Part shown: piece by piece, positions 11,885 to 22,254 of the stretch | How positions within the stretch are numbered: position 1 is the stretch's first letter | How the letters are laid out: each line of letters opens with the position of its first letter | Made by a program: the position numbers and the translations under genes | Notes under the pieces: generated by a model | Databases searched by the model: none | The model's input: the letters and a program-made list of their open reading frames with translations, nothing else | Told to the model about the DNA's origin: nothing | Source: Allantophomopsis cytisporea | Taxonomy: Eukaryota > Ascomycota > Leotiomycetes > Phacidiales > Phacidiaceae | NCBI GenBank assembly: GCA_024752435.1 | Contig: CP103034.1 | Span: forward strand, 1,364,001-1,428,000 | DNA: 64,000 nucleotides | Direction: 5' to 3'

Positions 11885-12803
11885 GTTATTATGCTCTTGA
11901 TTACAAAACTGAACTGTACTATGTGGATCTAATGTGATGCGGAAGTCTCGGTATCTAGCTTGTTTATAGTTCGTCTAGTATTGGTAATATATTATGCTGA
12001 GATTGATTACGAGTTTTTCCGTTGTAAGGCAGACAATAGGGATTGGCTATAATCAAAGTTATGTAGGTAGAAAAGAGCGAAAAAGTAACAACATCAGAGG
12101 AACTCGGGGTTTTAGAAATAGGGATACCAAGAAGGAAAGCCAGATATCCTCAATACGATGATAACAGGAATGGAGTAGGTAGAGTCAATGAATTATTGAC
12201 TGTATACATAATTACATCTTGTAGTACACCAACTCTCATAATTCTAAGCAGCCCTTCGTGAGAGCCCCACCGCGTTAATCATATGAGCGGCACTCTCTAC
12301 TCAGCGGTATGTTTCGCATATAACCGTACATTATTTTCACAAATAACCGCCTGTACTTACATATGTATGTACCATATATGTGTGTATCCATCGAAAATCA
12401 AATATAGTTTCAACCTGATACTTGAGATCTTCGCCTCGTAAGATAGTTGGAAGATCTGTTTCATATATTCTTAGATATTGTGCAATGCTCCACAGGATTG
12501 ATCTTCCTTGATATCCTAACCGACATAAACGTTGATCTGCCTTTCCGACTGGCTTGTCTGGGTACTAGAGTTACCGCATACTACATGTCACTGAAGACTC
12601 ACTTGATAGATGATGACTATATATCGTTGCATTGGAATGCAATTGGAATTTATTTCAAGTACTCAGTGAGAAACAAGTCCCATTTTAAACACTTTAGAAA
12701 ATAGTTGAAATTATCAACGTAAGGTATTTGATAGAAAGAAGCTGAGTAGAGCTATAGTAATGGAATATATATTATCAAATAAAGCCGTCCATCCAACAAC
12801 AAC
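11885..12803. other. AT-rich intergenic
   Basis: I see no gene. The open frame at 12447-12704 has no recognisable domain and no splice context, and I treat it as chance. Confidence 0.45.
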
Positions 12804-12875
12804 GGGCGATTGGTCTAGTGGTATGATATATCCTTAGCATGGATGGGGTCGCGGGTTCAATTCCTGCATCGTCCA
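12804..12875 (+). tRNA. tRNA-Ala (AGC)
   Basis: A 72-nt cloverleaf. The acceptor GGGCGAT pairs with ATCGTCC and contains G3-U70, the alanine identity pair. The D arm is GTC/GAT. The anticodon stem TATCC/GGATG closes loop TTAGCAT with anticodon AGC. The T arm is GCGGG-TTCAATT-CCTGC, and the discriminator is A. There is no intron. A run of T follows at once, as expected for a Pol III terminator. Confidence 0.93.
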
Positions 12876-13284
12876 ATTTTTTTGATTTATTTTCTTCAAT
12901 TTTGTCAAAGTTGATGAATTCCAATTTTTCTGCCTAACCATGAGCCAGTCCAAGTGAATCAAGGGAAGAAGAAACCAGTGCATTAATGCATTTTCATAAA
13001 TTTTTTTTTTTGTGTTTGATATTCAAATTGTATATTTTCCTACCCCTTATACGTCTCTCCTGTTAATTTCCTTATCAGTTCTCATCTGCTCTTACCACCG
13101 CCATAATCTCGCCTCACGGTACAATGCATTCCCTTCAACCCTCAACCGCAATGTGACATCACACCCCACACCATCTGCCGTCTACCACAGAAAATTTCTG
13201 CACTCCCCTCTACTTGAGTTCTCAAGTGACCCACCACTCCAACACTAACATGATATTAAATAACAAATCTCTTACATGAAAAGA
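12876..13284. other. spacer between the two tRNA genes
   Basis: AT-rich spacer with T runs just after the tRNA-Ala gene. A 78-codon frame inside it has no recognisable feature. Confidence 0.4.
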
Positions 13285-13381
13285 TCCGAATTGGTGTATC
13301 GGTAACATTTCCGCCTCTCATTAAGTGTTTATCCGCATTTTCTGATCGCGGGAGCGCGGGGTTCGATTCCCCGATTCGGAG
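13285..13381 (+). tRNA. tRNA-Glu (CTC) with a 26-nt intron
   Basis: The acceptor TCCGAAT pairs with ATTCGGA, with discriminator G. The D stem is GTG/CAT. The anticodon stem is TCCGC/GCGGG, and the anticodon CTC is at 13317-13319. A 26-nt intron (13321-13346) sits directly after position 37, the canonical site for tRNA introns. The T arm is CGGGG-TTCGATT-CCCCG. A TTTTT tract follows within 10 nt. Confidence 0.9.
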
Positions 13382-14014
13382 TTTATTTTTGATGACTTTG
13401 TTCTTTTTGTATTGTTATATTATATATGTGTGCTTGGAGGTGTTGGTGGTGATGGAGGTTGAGGGATGTGTTGTAGGAGGTGGGTTGGCGGGGAGTTGAG
13501 AGAACATAATTTTTCATTCAATTTTTTTGATGTGAACATGAACACAACTATGATTATCTGTCTGGGTTTACTACCCTACAGAATACTGGTCTTCATCTTA
13601 TCGCCCCTACCAACTTTGGGTTGTCTTGTTGTTGATGAGGAGAGGTTGAGAATTGGTAGTTCAAGATGTCTGACAAACTGCTTTTTAGAAGAAACCTGTA
13701 TAATTTTTTTTGTTTTGAATTGTAAAGTACAATATTGTGGTATATCAAATGCAACATGCAAGTTGCCAGCTCCCAATCACAGACAAAAATTCTCCAAAAC
13801 CTCTTCCATTGTCTATACCTATCCCCAGGTGATCATGATTATCGCATTATCTCATTCATGTCTCGCCCCCTTCTCAAACGCCCACAAACCCTCCCCCATT
13901 ATGCAAGTAAAACATGATTCTATCCCAAGTACTTTGCTCTTATGTAGCATGCATTCTGCATACTCCCCTCCACAGAACCCCCATATAATCCCATCTATCT
14001 TGATCTTGATCCTT
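13382..14014. other. intergenic downstream of tRNA-Glu
   Basis: This stretch holds the Pol III terminator and presumably the 3' UTR of the minus-strand gene that follows. The long plus-strand frame at 13466-14320 runs antisense through that gene and is a shadow. Confidence 0.45.
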
Positions 14015-15184
14015 CTAAGCAGTTACTTCCGCCGACGCCAACAATCTAGCCCGCCACCCCTCACAAACCTCCTCAAATCCCCCGACTACATCACCACACA
14101 CACTCGCGCACTCCCGCGCGCCCAGCCTCTCCCCCCAATTTCCCTTCGTCAACCAGCGCTCACCCTCCTCCGCCAGCTCCTCCTCGCGTCGCATTTCAGC
14201 TACCAGCTCCTTTGCGCTTTTGAGTCTTCGCGCAGCTGTGGTCGTCGTTTGCCGCGACATGTGGAGGGTATCCGAGAGATAGTTCAGCGTGTTGACGAGA
14301 TCGGCGGTCAGGTTTTGTAGTTGGTTAAGAGAGGCGAATGCGGCGGTCGCTGGGCGTGGCATTGCTTCGCTCACCGCGAGGAGGAGGGGAGTTAGGTCTT
14401 CGATGAATTCTTCGTCTGGTGGTAGCGAGAGAGGGGAAAACAGAGGGTATGTGAGGGAGTGGAGGAGGCGGGTTTGGTGGACGAGATGTGTTGATAATGC
14501 GGTATGAGCGGTGATGAGTCTGCGATGTTGTTAGATTGAAGCTTGATGTGAGAGGGCCAATATATCTTACCTTGTGGTACCACTTTCTACTCCACCTTGT
14601 GCTCCAAGATCCTTCAGATTTTCCACAACTCTCTTGATCACTCCATCTCTCTCCGTACCAGGACTATCAGTTCCTCTCCTGGCCAGACTCTCTACCATAT
14701 CCATCTTCGATATCAAACCGGCCGGTATACCATCCGTCTCCATATCATCTTCGTCACCATAATCGCTGCCATCGTATTCGCTCTTCAACCTTCGGTGTCC
14801 CCTGATGGACGGAGGAGTCAAAGTCCTTGGCTTCATGGGAGCAGTGGAAGCAACTGGCGACGAGGTGACAGAGAGGGCACTGTCCCTCGCGATACCGTTC
14901 TGCGATGAGCCCTCTTGGAAGTTCAAGTCCAAGTCCTCATCCTCTCCCTCCTCACTGTTCCATGCGTCGGCCAATTCATCGGCAAGATTCCCTAGACCAT
15001 TTGAGTCGGCCACATTACCACCACTGCTAAATACATCGGTCGAGTCGCCGAAATTTTGGCTGTGCCGCTGTGGGGTCGTTGGTGTGTGCATGGAGCCCCT
15101 CCTGATTTCGAAGGAAGAGTATGGGGAGGAATAGGAGGTTTCGATGGCAGAAGGGGTTCGACTGTGCGAAGGTGTGGTGGACAT
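14015..15184 (-). CDS. uncharacterised fungal protein with helical C-terminal half
   Basis: I do not recognise a named family. Two exons (14571-15184 and 14015-14519) joined over a 51-bp intron give 372 residues; the join reads SGTTR-LITAHTALSTHL. The start at 15184 is the first ATG; the longer frame would need GTG. The N-terminal 130 residues are Ser/Thr/Pro-rich and disordered, with an acidic patch EEGEDEDLDLN. A second acidic patch follows near DGSDYGDEDDMETDG. The C-terminal half is predicted helical and well ordered (HLVHQTRLLHSLTYPLF, LNQLQNLTADLVNTLNYLSD, RRLKSAKELVAEMRREEE). This architecture would suit a scaffold or adaptor, but that is inference only. Confidence 0.72.
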
Positions 15185-16287
15185 GATCGTGGTTGATGTG
15201 AGGTGAATCTTCACTTAGGATTGATATTGTTTGGATGAGTGTCGGGCTGTAGTAGGTGAGCAACTAATAATATGTTGCCCCCCTTCGATGTGCTTGTTGA
15301 TTTCCCGCTTTATTGTTTGTGGTGACTTTTGGGTTGTGATTGTCGCCTTTTTCGGAGATACGGGTGACACGTCTTTTGGGCTACTTAGGTTGTGATATAC
15401 AAGACCATTCGGTGATTTTTCTAAGGAGTGGATATGTAGTCTTGAGTGGCCTTTAAGTTGACGTGGAGATGCAGGGTTCATACAGAGACCACTGGTATTA
15501 ATGAATGTGATCCCATAAGTAAGTAGGTAGCATAAATCAAGGGCCTTTGTTATCGAGGCGTTAATTTCGCGATTAGGCGTGGGTCGGGAAGTAGACGGAC
15601 AGTTGGAATGGTGGTAGTTTAATCGAGGAACGGTACTCAGAAGTGAGCGGAAATAGTAGAGTAGTCCATATACAGTCCTTGCTTGTCCTTGTCCTTGTCC
15701 TTGTACTTGTATCGAGTTAGCAGTCAATAGTAGAGTACTTGGCTATCTATCTACCTTAAGTAACAAGGACTCTGGCTGGCCCTTGTTGTCTCAATGCATA
15801 AATAAGCTGAAGCACCGACATTTATGAAAGCTGAAAGATCCTAGCTCCAGGCTCAAGGCGCAAAGCTCAAAGCTCAGAGCTCAGAGCTGTCGGTGAAGTA
15901 GAGTGTATTATGAAAGTGAGTGTCTGAGTAGAGAGAGAGAGAGAGAGTATCATCAGTATGAAAGACAAAAATGAGGGTTGATGAGTAGTGACGTGCAAAT
16001 CAATAGATTAAAGGAATCAATGGATATTCAACTGGGACTTCCCTCCCAATGTAGTATGACGCGCCGAGATCGACCGGGAGTTTTACAGCGAATATCCACG
16101 TTCCCTCGTGAGCTGTGAATTTATTCTATCGCGTATCGTAGAAGCAGCAGATGCAGATGCAAGCGGATACACAATACCTTGTGTACTTCTCCCATCCATA
16201 CAATCAATACGTACACTCATCACATAGGCACGCAGACAACAAAACAGCATCCAATTGTCCCAACACATCTTCCCCACTATCCTCAAA
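15185..16287. other. divergent promoter region with simple repeats
   Basis: It lies between the minus-strand coiled-coil gene and plus-strand NAA20. It contains CTTGTC hexamers at about 15684-15705, imperfect GCTCARA units at about 15851-15888, and a GA run at about 15932-15947. I see no RNA gene or credible coding sequence. Confidence 0.5.
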
Positions 16288-16908
16288 ATGACGTCCATCC
16301 GACCCTTCAGCGCCCTGGACGTCTTCAAATTCAACTCCACAAACCTCGACCCACTGACCGAAACCTACGATCTAAACTTCTACTTCTCCTACCTTGCAAG
16401 ATGGCCACATCTCTTCACCGTGGCCGAGGGCCGTGATGGCACCATTGACGGCTATAGTCAGTTCTCACTGCTTCACTGCGCACAACCAAGCTGACCCGTC
16501 ACAGTAATGGGCAAGCTCGAGTCCTCACCCGCATACTACCAATACAGCGAACACTACCTGCCCTGGCACGCACACATCACAGCCTTGACCGTTGCACCGC
16601 ATGCGCGCCGTCTAGGCCTCGCTCGCACACTGTCCAAGACGCTCGAACACGCCGGCGACGAGTACGACGCGTGGTTTGTGGATTTGTTTGTGAGGAAGAG
16701 CAATTTGATTGCGCAGAAGCTGTATAAGGGCATGGGCTACAGTGTGTATAGGCGTGTCGTGCAGTATTATAATGACAACCCGACGGCACCGGAAGAGGGT
16801 GAGGAGGATGCTTACGATATGCGGAAGCCGCTGCGGAGGGATAAGGATTTGAAGCATATACGGGCGAATGGGGAGAATTTCCCTGTAGATCCAAGTGATG
16901 TTTGGTAA
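16288..16908 (+). CDS. NAA20: NatB catalytic subunit, N-alpha-acetyltransferase 20
   Basis: NAA20 (yeast Nat3) acetylates nascent proteins beginning Met-Asp, Met-Glu, Met-Asn or Met-Gln, in a complex with NAA25. Exons 16288-16456 and 16505-16908, split by a 48-bp intron, give 190 residues, slightly longer than the 178 of human NAA20. The opening RPFSALDVFKFNSTNLDPLTETY and the block FVDLFVRKSNLIAQKLY are almost diagnostic. HITALTVAPHARRLGLA is the acetyl-CoA-binding R/Q-x-x-G-x-A motif, and EDAYDMRKPLRRD closes the domain. An Ala/Glu-rich variable tail of about 20 residues follows. Confidence 0.96.
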
Positions 16909-17785
16909 TTGTTGGATTGCGGTGAAATAGTCTAAAAACAGCCAGCGGAAGAGGAGTTGGCACAAACGGGTATGGTGTATGGTGCTGTCTCAAAGATGGA
17001 CGTCGTTGTAGGAGAGTCTTCGGAAAACCAGCTGTAACTGCCTGAAGGATTTATCTACAAGATGAGGAGGTATCCTGCAAAAGAGCGAGCGGACGGCAAG
17101 TATAGAAGTGAACCTCGGAGGAAGAACTCTCGTTCAAGTGCATATAATATCCAAACATGTTAAACACAGTAGATCCGAAATGGTTTTCCTGGTGGTATAC
17201 CAAGTATGATATACTACGACCATGATGGGATGATTTCTCATTCTCTTGCACTCGATCTATGTGAGATTCAGCAGCATATTGAGCAGAAGATGCGTTTCTT
17301 AGCAATGGTAGGCTGATATTCTTTTAGAGTGTACACTCTGTGTGCCAGAGCCTTTGCGAACAAGTCAGGGTTTCAAAGACATATCCATGGACATCAGATG
17401 ACCAGCTCAACTGATAACTATATTGTGGATTTACTAGAGCAACAGGCTTAAAGCCAAATATAGTTTGCTAACCAGCATGCTTTGAAATACAGCCAAAAAG
17501 AATCTTCTGTCTAAGCACGAATTTGTGTGGTGTGGAAAGCTTGTCGGATCCGAAATCTCAAGTTCCGTTTCTATATGAAATGTAGTTTTCGGCTCCGAGT
17601 TAAAAACTCTCATCCCATCAGACATATATAAGACCCGAAGTATAGAAGGTGTGATTCGTCCCTTATCGCAACATTCTTTGGCATCTTGCATACAAAAATT
17701 ATAAATTCCGCCCCACAACATCCGAAAACTCATTGCAAATACCACCAAAACGCTCTCTTATACAAACCCAGAATTATCACCAAAC
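16909..17785. other. intergenic
   Basis: It holds the 3' region of NAA20 and the promoter of the next gene. The minus-strand frames here have no family signature. I see nothing else. Confidence 0.45.
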
Positions 17786-18460
17786 ATGCACGTCCTAGTA
17801 ATCGGGGGCTCAGGCCGTACCGGACAACTAGCCATCTCACTCGCCCTCTCCCGCGGCCACGAGGTCACCGCACTCGTCCGCAATCCCAGCTCCCTCTCCC
17901 CACAAGACGGGCTGCACATAGTCCCAGGATCTCCTCTTGAACTTGCCTCCATCACCAAAGCCCTCACCCCCACCTCCACCTCCGCCTCCCCGCCCACAGC
18001 AGTGATAGTAACGCTAGCATCGACACGCATATCTGAGAGCCCCTTTGCGGCGCCGAACTCGCCCCCCAGTCTCATGGCTGATACGCATGCCAACATCATC
18101 GCGGCAGCGAAGGACATTGGAATCCGCAAGGTAGTTACGATGGGCGCTATGGGCGTGGGAGACTCATTCCCTAACTTGGTGGTTTTTATGCGCTGGTTGA
18201 TTAGGTGGTCCAACCTGGGGATTGCATATGCGGACCATGATGCTGTTGATAGGGTTATGAAGGAGAGTAGCCTGAATTTCGTTATTATTAGGCCGACGAG
18301 GCTGACGGATGGAGAGGCGGAACCTATGAAGGTTTATGGGGATAGGGGCAAGGGAATGGGTTGGCTGTCGGGGATTTCGAGGGCTAGTGTTGCAGTGTTT
18401 TTGCTCGATGCTCTCGAGAGGGATACTTGGGATAGGAGCACGCCTGTTATTGCCAATTGA
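17786..18460 (+). CDS. NAD(P)-binding domain protein (NAD(P)H-binding, atypical SDR)
   Basis: A single exon of 224 residues. The N-terminus MHVLVIGGSGRTGQLAISLAL is a Rossmann loop of the G-x-x-G-x-x-G kind. HEVTALVRNPSSL is the second strand, with the Arg that usually selects NADP(H). KVVTMGAMGVGDS and LNFVIIRPTRLTDG are the standard fourth-strand and C-terminal motifs of NmrA-like/biliverdin-reductase-B-like proteins. The canonical YxxxK pair of classical SDRs is absent, as in this subfamily. The substrate is unknown. A Pro/Thr/Ser-rich loop at about residues 63-75 is longer than usual. Confidence 0.85.
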   Translation: MHVLVIGGSGRTGQLAISLALSRGHEVTALVRNPSSLSPQDGLHIVPGSPLELASITKALTPTSTSASPPTAVIVTLASTRISESPFAAPNSPPSLMADTHANIIAAAKDIGIRKVVTMGAMGVGDSFPNLVVFMRWLIRWSNLGIAYADHDAVDRVMKESSLNFVIIRPTRLTDGEAEPMKVYGDRGKGMGWLSGISRASVAVFLLDALERDTWDRSTPVIAN

Positions 18461-19004
18461 TGGATTTGATGGATCTGATGTAGAAGATTGTTTGGGATAG
18501 AAACGACTCTGGTACTACTAGTTGAAGGTTCTATTGTTGATAGTGTCTAGGGGATGTAATCATGGCTGATATCAGCTTTGACTTTAAAATAAAACACATT
18601 CTAAAAGCAAGTGTACTTGTCGCTTGATATATATCGTCGCCCAAATCACTTCTTTTTTTTTTGGTAGGCAATATACAGGAGTGGAGACTTAAGGTATATT
18701 ATTAGGTACTACTAAGCAGAATCGAATCTTCTGTATAAAATCTTCATATTTGATGATCGAGGTGAATTATTATGTTCTTAGAACAGCCTCGTTGACGTCA
18801 AATACCTTAGCAAAGCTAAACATTTCCGCCTGAGGCCGGCGGAATATCACTCACTCGTTGGGCGATCTCGATCATGAGTTCGGCACACAACCACAAGCAA
18901 TACAAGGGGCCTCGCGGTGAGATAAAACATGATCATGAAACCTAATAGAAAGCCTACATAGTCCGATGAGATTATAGAAACGCCGACAGGCGCGCGACAC
19001 AACT
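18461..19004. other. intergenic
   Basis: Tandem-gene spacer with a T run at about 18653-18661 and no visible gene. Confidence 0.4.
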
Positions 19005-21583
19005 ATGAGTTCGGGCGTAGGTCCCGTGCCTGCGGCCCATATCACCAATGCGGCAACCCCTCCCACACCTCCAACGCCATCCGAGAAACCTAAACGGCCA
19101 CGCCCCGTACTGAGTTGCTTAACCTGTCGCCGCAAGAAACTGAAGTGCGACCGGAATCTGCCCTGCAATCAGTGCCTGAAAAGTGGTATTTCTGCAGCCT
19201 GTAGTTTTCAGACGAAGGCTGGAGCGTCGGGCGCTTCGGTCAGTGACCAGTCTGAGCCGGATACGCAGTCTCGGCGGAAGGTTGCGAAGGTAGGGAATGG
19301 AGATGTTACGAGTATCAGTCAGCATGCTTCTCCGTTGCCGTCGAGGCATAGTATCGCGTTGGAGAATCCACCTGGGAGAAGTGCCGATGAGGTTAAGGAC
19401 CTAGCGGTTCGTGTTAGGTATTTGGAGCAGGAGCTTGAAAAACTTCGTAGTGAATGTTCGACTTCGACGTTTTCTTCTGCAAGGAATGTCACAGGAAAAT
19501 GGCCTCGTGGTATACTTAGGGTCAAGGGGTCGAGATCTCGGTACTACAGTGATAATCATAAGCTCGTTTTGGTTCGACAGGTGAGTAGAGGCAAGATCAA
19601 TGCTGAGATATAGGCAGCTTCTGTTTCATATCAGCATGAGACTAACATAAGTAGTTTGACGAAGTTATGGATTACATCCAGAATGATTTGGTTTCAAGTT
19701 CAGATATGACAGACCTCATGAGAGAACTTCGCTATTTTCAGAAGGCGTTCAAGACATACGAGGAAGATGCTATACGTTCACTAAATCTGTCTCCGTTTGG
19801 AAGTACCACTGTCTCATTTCTGGATATCCTGCCCCCACGGAGTATATGCGACGAAGCTGTTAAAACTTATCTCGCCACCTTCGAGAAGTCTTTAAGGATC
19901 GTACATGTGCCAACGTTCCTAAATGAATATGAGAACTTTTGGTCTTCACAAGATCGACTGGATCCAGCGTTTGAGGGGTTTGTGGCCGAGCTAACAGGAA
20001 TTATGGCTATTGGGTTCATCATTAATAACACATTATCGGTCATTAGCGAGAAAACGCATGTTACTATCTCTTTTCATACGCAGCTCCAGTGCCTTGAAAA
20101 TTGGCTACGCAGCTTGACTGGGAAAAGACGCTTGCTTATGAGTACTATGCGAGCGCATTGTATTCTCCTGGGAGCGAGAAGACTAATAACCAAAGACATC
20201 ACTCACTTGTGGAGCGACGGTGGCTCGTTGGTTCGTTGTGCACTTGGTATGGGCCTACACCGAGACCCCACTGAGTGCCCCGATATTTCCATCTTCATCC
20301 GCGAACAGCGGCGACGGCTATGGTGTACTGTCATGGAATTAGACTTCCAGCAGTCCATGGTTGCTGGTATGCCCACTATGATCCAAACCGCCACTTATAC
20401 TTGCAAACTCCCCCTGAATTTGAACGACAGCGATATTCATGAGGATATGGTGAACGAACCCATACCAAAACCAATGCCTGAAAGGACAGATACCACTGCA
20501 CACTTGTTACTGGCCAAATCACTGCCCCTACGTCTAGAGGCTTTGCAGGTAGCCAACAACATTGGCGACGAATCGGACTACGGACGCATCCTTCGACTCG
20601 GCAGGGGCATAGAAGATCTCATTCAACACCTCCCCAATACCCTACGTGCAGACCTTTTCGTCGGCAATACCAACAAACCACCCGGGACGCTCTTCGACGA
20701 CATAGCATCAGATATCTATCTACGACGGGTCCTTATAAGTCTCTATCGACCATTTGTGCTATACGCCTCTCCCGACAGCCTGTATGAAGAAGCGCGACGG
20801 GCATGCGTGCGCTCCTGCCTGGTCATCCTCTCGCACGCCGACCTCTTCGACCCCGCGACCTCCACGTTCCCCATCGTCGATGCCAAGAAATACTGGGACC
20901 TCTTCCACCGGCTATGGGCGACGGACATCTATCAGGCGGCGCTGACCGTCTGCGTGGACCTACGCAGCACCGCCATGTCGCCATCCAGCGTCGAGCTCAC
21001 GCACGATACTGCGGCCGAGAGCCGTACCTTCAATTCCTCGCCTGAGATGGTCAAGGCGGCACTCGTTAGCACTGTCGATTCGCTGCTCAGCAATCTGTTG
21101 CGGCGGATGGGCGAGTCCGGCATTGACTTGAGGGATTGTCTTTGTTTGAGCCTCGTGATTAATTCTGTTCGTCCAGCGGCGAACGCAAATAAGAAAGCGG
21201 CATTGAAACAGGCTGTTGATAGGGTTATTGAGGCTTGTAGACAGATCACAGCTGTTTATGAGGATGCGCTAGTTGAAGCGCCAGGGGTAAGTGACCTTGG
21301 TTTTTGCGAGGATAGAGCTAACGGGAACAGAGTACCGGCGCGCAGAGTGTAACTATGGATACGCCATCGAGTATGCAGAACGCCTCTGGGGGATTCCCGG
21401 AAACGCCGGGTATTGAGCGTGACCAACTCGGGATGCATTTCTTCGCTGGCTTGGATTTTGTAAGTCGTCTGTGGCATTATGCTTGCTTCCGCTAACCGTC
21501 GATTCTAGTCACCGGATTTCGATCTGGGATGGGATGGGGCGATGGAACCTGATCGCCATACGTTTGATGCTTGGTGGGCTTGA
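19005..21583 (+). CDS. Zn2Cys6 (Gal4-type) transcription factor
   Basis: Four exons (19005-19580, 19655-21286, 21331-21459, 21509-21583), all in phase 0, give 803 residues. The DNA-binding cluster CLTCRRKKLKCDRNLPCNQC plus a sixth Cys eight residues further (C-x2-C-x6-C-x5-C-x2-C-x8-C) lies near residues 43-71. A short coiled coil follows (VRYLEQELEKLRSE), which would dimerise the protein. The large middle part is a fungal-specific regulatory domain with the usual signature of a Leu/Arg-rich segment (VRCALGMGLHRDP, IREQRRRLWCTVMELD). The C-terminus is acidic and aromatic (SPDFDLGWDGAMEPDRHTFDAWWA), a plausible activation segment. The target genes are not apparent. Confidence 0.93.
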
Positions 21584-22254
21584 TGGTCACCTTGCTGTAT
21601 ATAACTTGAGCGAGACTTTGGAAGGTCTAGAAAGCGGCTCCATGTGGCTTGATAAAATGGTCAAATGTATCTCGCCTGGACTTATGTATTTAGGTATTAG
21701 GATGTCAATGTATTCAGTATTCAGAGTTTATAGCTAGCTTCTACCCTGACTATTTTACCTGTCAAGATAAGCAATAATCTTTATGAATATTTCAGAATGA
21801 GCACCTATGTCATGTGAAGAGCTTCTATCACAAGCAATCATCATGCTCTACAAATACTTTGACGATGTAAATCGGGTTTATGACTAATTAAGGCCCAAGA
21901 TAACACGAGACCATCAAATGTCATATTGTTCCAATAGGGATTTCAAACTATTCCTCATCTCATCCACACCGGATTACCACCTTGGTATTCGAGTAGCACT
22001 CTGGAAATCTTTCAACTTTACGGATGACTCGCAATACCAGCAGTGAAGACTAGAACAATGAAGAGTACTCGAAAACCCCGACATCACAGCTTCATAGAAA
22101 CAGCATTCCAGGATCCAGTAACATACAACTAATGGCCTTTGATATAAAAGCTATCTCAAGATATTTAGCATCAATGCATCCCAATAGAGAAGCCTCCTCA
22201 ATGCAACGATCACTTTTTAACCCTTCCACCTCAATTATCAGCCACATAATCGCA
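21584..22254. other. intergenic between convergent genes
   Basis: It carries the 3' regions of the transcription factor gene and PFS2. Nothing else is seen. Confidence 0.4.

Noticed and set aside
12447..12704. 85-codon frame upstream of tRNA-Ala
   Set aside because: No motif, low-complexity context and no sign of further exons.
13466..14320. 284-codon plus-strand open frame
   Set aside because: It runs antisense through the exon of the 14015-15184 gene and starts in AT-rich DNA after the tRNA. The minus-strand product has a coherent helical domain and a clean intron, so this frame is a shadow.
15215..15727. 170-codon minus-strand frame upstream of the coiled-coil gene
   Set aside because: It begins in a CTTGTC hexamer repeat (QGQGQGQ translation) and has no domain. 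It is promoter or leader sequence.
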